Source: Planctomycetota bacterium (lineage in GTDB: Bacteria > Planctomycetota > UBA1135 > GCA-002686595). Taken from it: a stretch of DNA of 64,000 nucleotides. Position 1 is the stretch's first letter, and each line of letters starts with the position of its first letter. The position numbers and the translations under genes were made by a program. A model generated the notes under the pieces. It saw only the letters and a program-made list of their open reading frames with translations, had not been told where the DNA came from and did not search any database. The stretch is taken from contig JACKHV010000002.1 of NCBI GenBank assembly GCA_020638835.1, positions 620,001 through 684,000 of the forward strand, read 5' to 3'. This document shows positions 57,613 to 64,000 of the stretch, in pieces.

Positions 57613-58689
57613 TTACAGGTTCGCGATGCGTTCCTCGCGCTCGCGCTCATCGAGCGCGTCGAGCAACGCGTCCATCTTGCCAGCGATCACTTGTTCCAGG
57701 GAGTAGTTCTCCCCGAGGCGGTGGTCGGTGGCTCGGTTCTGAGGGAAGTTGTAGGTGCGAATGCGGGCGCTTCGATCGCCGGTGCCGACCTGGCTCTTGC
57801 GCTCCTGAGCGCGTTCTTCGTGCAGGCGGCGCTGTTCGGCCTCCAGGAGGCGCGAGAGCAGGATGCGCATCGCCTTCGCCTTGTTCTTGTGCTGGGACTT
57901 CTCGTCCTGACAGATCACGACGGTGCCCGTCGGCAAGTGCGTGATGCGCACCGCGGAGCTCGTCGTGTTGACCGACTGACCGCCGGGGCCGCCGGCGCGC
58001 ATCGTGTCGATGCGCAGGTCCTCGTCCTTCACGTCGATCTCCGCCTCCTCCGCCTCGGGGAGCACGGCGACCGTCGCGGCCGAAGTGTGGATGCGGCCTT
58101 GCGTCTCGGTCGCCGGCACGCGCTGCACGCGGTGCCCGCCGGACTCGAAGCGCATCAGGCGCCACGCGCCCTCACCGGTGAGGCCGAAGGTGATCTCCTT
58201 GAAGCCGCCGACCTCGCTCGAAGTCATCTCGAGTTCTTCGAGCTTCCAGCCCCGCGACTCGGCGAAGCGCTTGTACATTCGGTAGAGGTCCGCCGCGAAC
58301 AGCGTCGCCTCGTCACCGCCGGTGCCCGCGCGCACTTCGACGATCACCTTGTCGCGGTAGTCGTCCTTCTCGGTGACGAGCGCGGACTTGATGCGGTCGT
58401 CGAGGTCGGAGGCCTTGTCCTCGTAGGCCTCGAGGATCTCGCGCGCGTACTCGGCGGTTCCCTCGTCCTCGTCCTCCGCGAGCAGCTCGGCCTCTTCGCG
58501 CTCCTGGAGCAACGCTTGCAACTCCTGGTGCAGGGCGGTGGCTTCCTCGAGCTGCCCCTTCTCCTTGGAGTACTGCGTGACGAGCTTGTGGTCCGCCAGA
58601 ACTTCCGGCGTGGACATCAGCTCGTCCAGCTCGCGCGAACGTTGCGCACGTTCCGCGAGCTTCGCGACGATCGCCTCGGCGAATTCCAT
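57613..58689 (-). CDS. prfA: Peptide chain release factor 1
   Basis: A 358-residue class I release factor. The codon-recognition PAT tripeptide is in GHRVQRVPATETQGRIHTSA, which marks RF1 (UAA/UAG) rather than RF2. The peptidyl-hydrolysis GGQ is in RAGGPGGQSVNTTSSAVRI. The N-terminal helical domain (VLADHKLVTQYSKEKGQLEE) and EVRAGTGGDEATLFAADLYR are typical. ATG start at 58689. prmC, which methylates its GGQ, follows one gene later. No frameshift is present, as expected for RF1. Confidence 0.96.
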   Translation of the reverse strand: MEFAEAIVAKLAERAQRSRELDELMSTPEVLADHKLVTQYSKEKGQLEEATALHQELQALLQEREEAELLAEDEDEGTAEYAREILEAYEDKASDLDDRIKSALVTEKDDYRDKVIVEVRAGTGGDEATLFAADLYRMYKRFAESRGWKLEELEMTSSEVGGFKEITFGLTGEGAWRLMRFESGGHRVQRVPATETQGRIHTSAATVAVLPEAEEAEIDVKDEDLRIDTMRAGGPGGQSVNTTSSAVRITHLPTGTVVICQDEKSQHKNKAKAMRILLSRLLEAEQRRLHEERAQERKSQVGTGDRSARIRTYNFPQNRATDHRLGENYSLEQVIAGKMDALLDALDEREREERIANL

Positions 58690-58701
58690 CGTGGAACGAC
58701 C

Positions 58702-58728
58702 GCGGGGACCGCGCGACGCGGTCCCCGC
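58702..58728 (-). terminator. 12-bp-stem hairpin between rpmE and prfA
   Basis: GCGGGGACCGCG (58702-58713) and CGCGGTCCCCGC (58717-58728) form a perfect stem with a 3-nt loop. It lies 15 bp after the rpmE stop and 12 bp before the prfA ATG, so it could be a terminator for rpmE, an attenuator, or a processing site, and it could affect prfA ribosome access. No T-tract follows. Confidence 0.5.
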
Positions 58729-58743
58729 CGATCACTCTCGTTC

Positions 58744-58962
58744 TTACGCCTTGCCGGCAGCCTTCTGTCCGCCGTACTTCTTGAAGAAGCGGTCCACGCG
58801 ACCGGCGGCGTCCACGAACTTCTGCTTGCCGGTGTAGAAGGGGTGGCAGGCCCCGCAGATCTCGACGCGCAGTTCCTTGACGGTCGCGCGGGTCTGGAAG
58901 GAGTTGCCGCAACCGCAGGTGACGGTGCACGCGTGCAGCTTGGGATGGATGTCGGTCTTCAT
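58744..58962 (-). CDS. rpmE: 50S ribosomal protein L31
   Basis: A 72-residue zinc-binding (C+) form of L31. MKTDIHPKLHACTVTCGCGN contains the first Cys ligands and EICGACHPFYTGKQKFVDAA the second pair, followed by GRVDRFFKKYG. The presence of all the Cys residues indicates the zinc form rather than the Cys-less paralogue used in zinc limitation. ATG 58962 is the family start. rpmE-prfA-prmC is a widely conserved order, here with an extra membrane protein. Confidence 0.96.
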   Translation of the reverse strand: MKTDIHPKLHACTVTCGCGNSFQTRATVKELRVEICGACHPFYTGKQKFVDAAGRVDRFFKKYGGQKAAGKA

Positions 58963-59145
58963 CGTCGTAGGTCTGCCCGGTCTTGGTCGGGCGGTTCCGT
59001 TCTGACGCCGCCCGAGGGTCGGGTCGGCGGGCCGGCTGGAGGGTTCAGGGGCTGTTCCGCAGGGCACAGCGAGCCGCAGAGGGTAGCCGCGCCGGGGGGC
59101 CGGCGCAAGTGACCCGCAGCCCCGAACTTGCGGGGATCCGGCGGA

Positions 59146-59781
59146 TCAGCGGCTCGCCGGGGGCAGCGACGCGCCCGCGCGGCGCAGCAGCTCGAGCGTC
59201 AGCTCGACCGGCAGACCGACCACGTTGTCGAAGCCGCCCTCATCGAGCCGCGTGACGAAGGCGTCCGCGTTCTCCTGGATCGCGTAGCCCCCGGCCTTGT
59301 CGCGCCACTCCTGCGAGGCGACGTAAGCCTCGACCTCGACGCTCGTGATCGCGCGCATCGTGACGAAGGTGCGCTCGTGAGCGGAGCGCGACTCCCCGCT
59401 CGCCGCGTCGACCACGCAGACGCCGGTCACCACGCGGTGCCGCGTCCCGGAGAGGAGGCGCAGCATCTCGCGCGCCTCGGACTCGTCCTCGGGCTTCCCC
59501 AGCACGCGCGGCCCCTGCGCGAGGTCGACGGCGACGACCGTGTCGGAACCGATCACGAGCGCGGACTCCCCCGCGTGCAGCGCGGCGACCGCGGCGGCCT
59601 TCTGCAGGGCGAGCGACACGGCGAGCTCCTCGGGGGCCAGCGCGGGGTCGAAGACCTCCTCGGTGCCGGAGGGTTCGACGTCGAAGTCGAGGCCCGCGGC
59701 GTCGAGCAGGTCCCGACGCCGCGGCGAAGCGGAAGCGAGGATCAGGCGCACGCGTCGTTCCCCCCCGTCCGCGCGCGGCAT
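59146..59781 (-). CDS. maf: Maf-family nucleotide pyrophosphatase
   Basis: A 211-residue house-cleaning pyrophosphatase that hydrolyses non-canonical or modified NTPs. Conserved blocks are RLILASASPRRRDLLDAAGL, IGSDTVVAVD, LGKPEDESEAREMLRLLSG, VVTGVCVVD and the C-terminal KAGGYAIQ and VVGLPVE. The first ~10 residues before the family start are an extension; the ATG at 59781 overlaps the stop of the upstream Nth-like gene (TGATG). dTTP/UTP-type versus 7-methyl-GTP specificity was not resolved. Translational coupling to a DNA-repair-like protein is suggestive of nucleic-acid quality control. Confidence 0.92.
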   Translation of the reverse strand: MPRADGGERRVRLILASASPRRRDLLDAAGLDFDVEPSGTEEVFDPALAPEELAVSLALQKAAAVAALHAGESALVIGSDTVVAVDLAQGPRVLGKPEDESEAREMLRLLSGTRHRVVTGVCVVDAASGESRSAHERTFVTMRAITSVEVEAYVASQEWRDKAGGYAIQENADAFVTRLDEGGFDNVVGLPVELTLELLRRAGASLPPASR

Positions 59782-60926
59782 CAGCGCCGCCGCGTCTTCT
59801 TCGTGGCCTTCTTGGTGACCTTCTTCGCGGCCTTCTTGGTCGTCTTCTTCGCCGTGGCCTTCTTCGTCGTCGACTTCTTGGTCACTTTCTTCGTCGCCTT
59901 CTTGGCGACCTTCTTGGTGGACCTCGCGACGGCCTTCTTGGCGACCTTCTTGGTCGTCTTCTTCACGGCCTTCTTGGTCGTCTTCTTCTTGGCGGCGGCC
60001 TTCTTGCGCGCGGCGGCAGCCTTCTTCTTGGCGGCTTCGGCCTTCTGCGCCTCGCGCTTCGCCGCGGCGGCGGCTTCACGCTCCGCCTTCTTGCGCTGCT
60101 GCTCGGCCTCGCGCTCGAGGCGCTTGCGTTCCTTCTCGGCCTCGCGCGCGAGCCGCGCTTCTTCCTTCTTGCGGGCGACCTCGGCGCGCGCTTCTTCCTT
60201 GGCGCGTTGGATGGCGAGGCGCTTCTGCTGCGCTTCCCAGTCCTTCGAGACCTTCTTGCCCATCGGGCAATCCGCCGCGAGCGGGCACTCCCAGCACGCG
60301 GGCTTGCGCGCGTCGCACCAGCGGTCGGCTACCATGCCCACGACCATGCCGAAGCGCAGCGCGTCCTTCGCGTCGACCATCGACTCGAGCGCTTCGCGCG
60401 CCTTCTTCATCGACGTCGTGCGCGTCATCGCGCCGAGGCGGTCGAGGACCCGCACGATGCCGCCGGAGACCGGCAGCGCGTGGTCCTCGGCGACCCATGC
60501 CAAGTAGGCCGCCAGCTCGTTGCCGAGCGTCGGGATCGCGGAGAGTTGCTTGACGCCGGTCCACGGGTCCGTGCGCATGAACTCGAGGTCCAGGCCGTGC
60601 GTCTCCTGGAAGACCTGGAACAGATAGTCGCGCGCCGCGCGCGCGGGCTCGAGTTGGTTCTCGTTGCGCGTTCTCGTCTTGCTCTTCGGCCCGATCGCGT
60701 CCGCGATCTCCTGCGCCTGCGAGACGCGCAGTTCGTTCCAGTCGGGGAACGCCTTCGAGAGGCTGGTCAGCGCGCTCTGCGCCTTCGCCGGCGGGAGGTG
60801 CCGGAGCAGCACCGCGTACATGCCGTGCTCGAGGAGGCTGTGATCGGGCAGGGACCCCGGGAGCTCGGTGCGCAGCTCGACGGAGTTGAGCAGTTTGGCG
60901 ATCCGATCCGACTTCTTGGTGGCCAT
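59781..60926 (-). CDS. Endonuclease-III-like Fe-S protein lacking catalytic residues, with histone-H1-like Lys/Ala tail
   Basis: A 381-residue protein. Residues 30-222 resemble the HhH-GPD DNA-glycosylase fold: a helix-hairpin-helix-like IPTLGNELAAY (131-141) and the exact endonuclease III iron-sulfur spacing C-x6-C-x2-C-x5-C (Cys 204, 211, 214, 220). Where endonuclease III has the catalytic Lys (GRKTA) this protein has LGNELA, and the catalytic Asp (VDTH) is replaced in PVSGGIVRVLDRLG. Residues 225-300 are a charged helix; 300-381 are Lys/Ala/Thr repeats (TKKAVKKTTKKVAKKAV), like histone H1 or HU tails. A DNA-binding, possibly non-catalytic role is inferred. It is coupled to maf. Confidence 0.82.
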   Translation of the reverse strand: MATKKSDRIAKLLNSVELRTELPGSLPDHSLLEHGMYAVLLRHLPPAKAQSALTSLSKAFPDWNELRVSQAQEIADAIGPKSKTRTRNENQLEPARAARDYLFQVFQETHGLDLEFMRTDPWTGVKQLSAIPTLGNELAAYLAWVAEDHALPVSGGIVRVLDRLGAMTRTTSMKKAREALESMVDAKDALRFGMVVGMVADRWCDARKPACWECPLAADCPMGKKVSKDWEAQQKRLAIQRAKEEARAEVARKKEEARLAREAEKERKRLEREAEQQRKKAEREAAAAAKREAQKAEAAKKKAAAARKKAAAKKKTTKKAVKKTTKKVAKKAVARSTKKVAKKATKKVTKKSTTKKATAKKTTKKAAKKVTKKATKKTRRR

Positions 60927-61001
60927 GGCGCGGAGTTGGGGCCGTGCGGACCGGCGGGCTGGTGAGCCGACCTGGTCCGCGGGAGTGTTCCCGAGAGCGA
61001 G

Positions 61002-61029
61002 CCGGGGAGCGCGGGATCACGCTCCCCGG
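61002..61029 (-). terminator. Hairpin between rpsP and the Nth-like gene
   Basis: CCGGGGAGCG (61002-61011) and CGCTCCCCGG (61020-61029) form a perfect 10-bp stem with an 8-nt loop, about 100 bp after the rpsP stop. It probably ends the ffh-rpsP message. No T-tract follows on the minus strand. The remaining part of the 205-bp gap shows no gene. Confidence 0.5.
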
Positions 61030-61131
61030 TCGTGAGGATCCGACGCGCGGGGCGCCGGCGACGATGCATCGACCGCGGGTCGACGCGCGGCGGGAGTCGT
61101 CACGTCGCGGACGCGAACGCCCGCGTGCGGA

Positions 61132-61557
61132 CTACTCTTCGCTGCCGCCGGCAGCCGCTTTCGCAGCCGCGCGCTTGGAAGCGATGCGCTCGGCCTGACG
61201 GGCCGACTTGGCCGCGGCGCGCGTGGCCTTCAGCGCGCGGACGCGGTTGCCGCGGGCGCTGCCGCCCTTGCGACCGGTGCGCTTGCGCGGCTTGGCCTGG
61301 GTCACGCCATCGTAGGCGCCCTGGCGGCGCAGGATCGACGCGACCGTCTCGCTGGGGATCGCACCGTGCTCGAGCCAGTGCTTCGCACGCTCGACGTCGA
61401 TCTTCACCTGCGACTCGGCGTCCTGCGACACCGGGTCGTAGAGACCGAGGGTCTCGAGGGTCTTGCCGTCGCGCGGGGAGCGGCGATCGGCGACGGAGAT
61501 GCGGTAGCACGGGCGGTTCCGGCGCCCCGTGCGCTTCATGCGAATGACAACGGCCAT
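61132..61557 (-). CDS. rpsP: 30S ribosomal protein S16 with basic C-terminal extension
   Basis: A 141-residue S16. The conserved body (AVVIRMKRTGRRNRPCYRIS, DGKTLETLGLYDPV, KHWLEHGAIPSETVASIL) takes about 85 residues. The remaining ~55 residues are Lys/Arg/Ala-rich (RALKATRAAAKSARQAERIA), much longer than the usual S16 tail. ATG start at 61557. It follows ffh by 157 bp on the same strand, as in many bacteria, but rimM, trmD and rplS do not follow. Confidence 0.95.
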   Translation of the reverse strand: MAVVIRMKRTGRRNRPCYRISVADRRSPRDGKTLETLGLYDPVSQDAESQVKIDVERAKHWLEHGAIPSETVASILRRQGAYDGVTQAKPRKRTGRKGGSARGNRVRALKATRAAAKSARQAERIASKRAAAKAAAGGSEE

Positions 61558-61690
61558 GGTCTCGTCGTATGGAAGGGTTCCGAAAGCCCTTGGCGGCTCC
61601 GGAAAGGAATCCCTCTCGGGATTGAGAGCCGAACAGGAAACAGAATCCCGAGCCGTCTGGCAAGCCCCGATGCGCCAGATTCCGCGCTTC

Positions 61691-61709
61691 CGGGCCGGGG
61701 GACGGCCCG
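61691..61709 (-). terminator. Hairpin directly after ffh
   Basis: CGGGCCG (61691-61697) and CGGCCCG (61703-61709) form a perfect 7-bp stem with a 5-nt loop, 5 bp beyond the ffh stop at 61715. No T-tract. It may reduce read-through from ffh into rpsP. Confidence 0.4.
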
Positions 61710-61714
61710 TCCGC

Positions 61715-63316
61715 CTACTTGCGCTTCTGCTTGCGGCTCTTCTTGGGCTTCTTCTTGTCCTTGCGCTTCGAGCCGCTCTTGCGCGTGGCGGAGCTGCCGG
61801 ACGGGCGCGCGCCGCCGCCCCCCATCATCGAAGCCAGCTCCGCCGGCGAGGGTCCCCCGCCACCGCCGAGCATGCTGCCGAGGCCGCCGATCCCCTGCTT
61901 CATCGCCCCGCCCAGGCTGCCGAGGCCCCCGAGCAGGCCGCCGCCCTCGCCCGAGGCGAGCTCGCCGCTGTCGGTCATCCCGCGCAGCGTGTCCTTCTTG
62001 GCCTTGGAGCCGAGGCCCGCGCCGAGCCCCAGCTTGCCGAGCTGCTTCATCATCTTCTTCATGTCCTTGAAGCGCTTCAGCAACTCGTTCACGGCGCCGA
62101 CGTCCTGTCCGCAGCCGCGGGCGACGCGACGACGACGGCTCATGTCGAGAACGTCGGGCTGCAGACGTTCGCGCGGCGTCATCGAGGTGAAGATCGCCTC
62201 GAGCCGGTTCATCTGCTTGTCGTCGACGTCGATGTTCTTCGCCATCTCGCCCATGCCGGGCATCATCCCGAGCACCTTCTTCATGGGCCCGAGCTTCCGC
62301 ATCATGCGCAGCTGCGCGAGCATGTCCTCGAGCGTGAAGCTGCCGAGCACGAGCTTCTCGTAGCTGGCCTGGGCCTCCTTCTCGCTGATCTGCTCCTGTG
62401 CCTGCTCGACGAGCGAGACGACGTCGCCCATGCCGAGGATGCGCCCCGCCATGCGCTCGGGGTGGAAGGCGTCGAGGTCGTCGATCTTCTCGCCGACGCC
62501 GACGAAGAGGATCGGGCAGCCCGTGACGGCCTTCAGCGAGACGGCCGCGCCGCCGCGCGCGTCGCCGTCCATCTTGGTCAGGATCACGCCCGAAAGCGCC
62601 AGACGCTGGTGGAACGACTTCGCCGAGTTGACGGCGTCCTGACCGGTCATCGCGTCGACGACCAGGATCTGGTCGTCGGGCTGCGTGACCTTCGCGATGT
62701 CCGCGACCTCGGTCATCAGCTCGTCGTCGACGTGCAGGCGACCGGCCGTGTCGAGGATCACGAGGTCGAAGCCCTTCGCCTTCGCGTACGCGACGCCTTG
62801 CTTGCAGACCTCGGGAGGCGTGACGCCTTCGACGTGGAAGACTTCGACGCCGAGCTGGCGCCCGAGCACGCGCAGCTGTTCCACGGCCGCCGGCCGCTTC
62901 ACGTCGGCCGCCACGAGCAGCGGACGCTTCTGGTGCTTGTCGCGCAGGCGCTTCGCCAGCTTCGCGCAGGTCGTCGTCTTGCCCGCGCCCTGCAGGCCGG
63001 CCATCAGCAGCACCGTCGGACCCGTCTTCGCGAACGAGAGACGCGCGTCCTCCGGCCCCATCAGCTCGACGAGTTCCTGGTGAAAGGCGTGCGCGAACTG
63101 CTGCGACGGATCGACGCCCGCGAGCCGCTCGGCCCCCAGCGCCCGCTCCTTGACCCGCGCCGTCAGGTCCCGCGCGACCTGGAAGTGCACGTCCGCCTCG
63201 AGCAGCGCCTGACGAACGGCCCGCAGACCCTCCTCGACGTTCTCCTCCGTCAGCTCCTTGCGGCCGCGGAGGAAGGAGAAGGACTCGTTCAGACGCTGGG
63301 TGAGGGACTCGAACAT
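61715..63316 (-). CDS. ffh: Signal recognition particle protein Ffh (SRP54)
   Basis: A 533-residue SRP GTPase for co-translational membrane targeting. The N domain (MFESLTQRLNESFSFLRG) is followed by the G domain with GLQGAGKTTTCAKLAKRL (G1), VAADVKRPAAVEQL, LDTAGRLHVDDELM, LTKMDGDARGGAA and FVGVGEKIDDLDAF. The M domain has Met-rich helices (KKVLGMMPGMGEMAKNIDV, RMMRKLG, RRRRVARGCG for RNA binding). It is longer than usual: a Gly/Leu/Met-rich segment of ~70 residues and a final Lys/Arg-rich tail (KRKDKKKPKKSRKQKRK) extend the C-terminus. ATG start at 63316. Confidence 0.96.
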   Translation of the reverse strand: MFESLTQRLNESFSFLRGRKELTEENVEEGLRAVRQALLEADVHFQVARDLTARVKERALGAERLAGVDPSQQFAHAFHQELVELMGPEDARLSFAKTGPTVLLMAGLQGAGKTTTCAKLAKRLRDKHQKRPLLVAADVKRPAAVEQLRVLGRQLGVEVFHVEGVTPPEVCKQGVAYAKAKGFDLVILDTAGRLHVDDELMTEVADIAKVTQPDDQILVVDAMTGQDAVNSAKSFHQRLALSGVILTKMDGDARGGAAVSLKAVTGCPILFVGVGEKIDDLDAFHPERMAGRILGMGDVVSLVEQAQEQISEKEAQASYEKLVLGSFTLEDMLAQLRMMRKLGPMKKVLGMMPGMGEMAKNIDVDDKQMNRLEAIFTSMTPRERLQPDVLDMSRRRRVARGCGQDVGAVNELLKRFKDMKKMMKQLGKLGLGAGLGSKAKKDTLRGMTDSGELASGEGGGLLGGLGSLGGAMKQGIGGLGSMLGGGGGPSPAELASMMGGGGARPSGSSATRKSGSKRKDKKKPKKSRKQKRK

Positions 63317-63555
63317 GTGCGGTGGAGGGGCTCGGGGGGCGAAGAGTCTAACGTCGGGCGCGGGGCGGCAGCGCTCTGGAAATCACGCTTCGGCGCGCCG
63401 GCGAGGCCCGGCAAGGCCACGGCACGCCCCTTGGGTGGGCTCGCCGAGGCGATTTCGTCTCCGGATCGTCACCTGAGCCACTTCTCGATATATCCTGATC
63501 TTGTTATCGCCTTGCTTGGCGCCCCCCGGATTCCAGTCCATCAGGAGTACCACTC

Positions 63556-64000
63556 ATGCACGTTCCTTCCACCCGTCGCCGCTGGCTCGTCGGCAGCTTG
63601 GTCCTCGGACTCGGCAGCTTCGCGATCGCCGAGATCGTGCCCACCACCTTGCGCGACTTCCGCCTCTCCGGCACCCAGATCGGCGACGTCGCACCCGACC
63701 TCCTGGGCGAGTCGTACACCTGCTCCGCTTGCCACGGATACTTCGACGCGGAACACAGTCCGTACGACAGCTGGAAAGGCAGCCTGATGGCGCTCGCCGG
63801 CAAGGACCCCTTGTTCTTCGCCCAGATGACCACGGCGGAACAAGACGTCACGAACGTCAGCTACTTCTGCCTGCGTTGTCACGTTCCGAACACCTTCGTG
63901 ACGGGTTCGGCGTACGCCGGCATCGACGCGCAGCTCTCCGACCTCGACAAGGACGGCGTCTCTTGCCACTTCTGCCACACGATGGTCGATCCGATCTACA
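63556..64000 (+). CDS. Multihaem cytochrome c (3' end outside window)
   Basis: The first 148 codons of an exported c-type cytochrome. The ATG at 63556 has AGGAG 9 nt upstream. A basic start and hydrophobic segment (RRRWLVGSLVLGLGSFAIAE) form a signal peptide or anchor. Three haem motifs are already present: CSACH (about residue 57), CLRCH and CHFCH (about 145), so more may follow beyond the edge. The spacing and the region SPYDSWKGSLMALAGKDPLF resemble multihaem proteins with c554-like haem packing, as in the pentahaem cytochrome of this window. The upstream 239-bp gap has an AT-rich patch (TATATCCT near 63489) that may hold a promoter. Confidence 0.85.
   Translation, partial: MHVPSTRRRWLVGSLVLGLGSFAIAEIVPTTLRDFRLSGTQIGDVAPDLLGESYTCSACHGYFDAEHSPYDSWKGSLMALAGKDPLFFAQMTTAEQDVTNVSYFCLRCHVPNTFVTGSAYAGIDAQLSDLDKDGVSCHFCHTMVDPIY

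Noticed and set aside
59781..60150. Lys/Ala codon repeats considered as a CRISPR-like or tandem DNA repeat array
   Set aside because: The periodicity follows the coding frame of the basic tail, has no unique spacers, and repeat units vary in length.
61529..63787. A 752-codon plus-strand open frame
   Set aside because: It is antisense to ffh and then runs out of frame into the real cytochrome gene; its composition is shadow-like throughout.

Overview
The window is a very GC-rich bacterial chromosome segment with G/C-biased third codon positions. Several features point to a Gram-negative-type cell of the Planctomycetota or a close relative. These are KdtA (Kdo-lipid A), a polysaccharide exporter, an OprO/P-type porin, several lipoboxes, multihaem cytochromes, a di-haem oxidoreductase, a prepilin-type pseudopilin, and small zinc-ribbon plus single-TM proteins of unknown function. 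The phylum is an inference from gene content; there is no rRNA here. Genes are tightly packed: about 58 protein genes and two tRNAs. Many neighbours overlap as ATGA, GTGA, TTGA or TGATG, and GTG/TTG starts are common.

Layout. 1-7818 (-): a co-directional run of a membrane protein, phosphomannomutase, a small lipoprotein, a HEAT-repeat exported protein, SAM hydrolase, arginase, and a Wzm/Wzt-like ABC exporter cut by the window edge. 7879-12133 (-): di-haem oxidoreductase, threonine aldolase, aminotransferase. 12349-20445: a class II amidotransferase, a convergent porin, then a coupled (+) operon of iron-type ABC importer (binding protein, 12-TM permease, ATPase), pentahaem cytochrome and HEAT lipoprotein. 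20471-31103 (-): UbiA-family transferase, a 219-bp element with 20-bp inverted ends, pseudopilin, metK, kdtA-secA, an unusual response regulator, pyrD, lspA, and dksA with a good promoter. 31222-35050 (+): xerD, a HAD phosphatase, a hybrid histidine kinase. 35222-40725 (-): sixA-like phosphatase, GT2 glycosyltransferase, uvrC-uvrB. 40924-43717 (+): two paralogous zinc-ribbon/TM proteins. 43799-47610 (-): SGNH hydrolase, gamma-glutamyltransferase, NIL-domain protein, membrane protein. 47707-47961: tRNA-Cys and tRNA-Leu, divergent. 48075-54743 (-): gltA, pepA, ETF-QO, an MBL hydrolase, a MoaD-MoaE fusion, ssb. 55012-63316: a PilZ protein (+), then prmC, a membrane protein, prfA, rpmE, maf, an Nth-like protein with a histone-H1-like tail, rpsP and ffh (all -). 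63556-64000 (+): the start of a multihaem cytochrome c.

Most of the content is housekeeping: DNA repair, translation, protein export, central metabolism and envelope synthesis. The most unusual items are five. First, an endonuclease-III-like Fe-S protein that lacks both catalytic residues and carries a Lys/Ala-rich tail, placed where rimM-trmD-rplS normally follow rpsP. Second, the 219-bp inverted-repeat element. Third, the ABC importer co-transcribed with a pentahaem cytochrome. Fourth, the tandem zinc-ribbon paralogues. Fifth, a response regulator whose receiver sits behind an unrecognised N-terminal domain.
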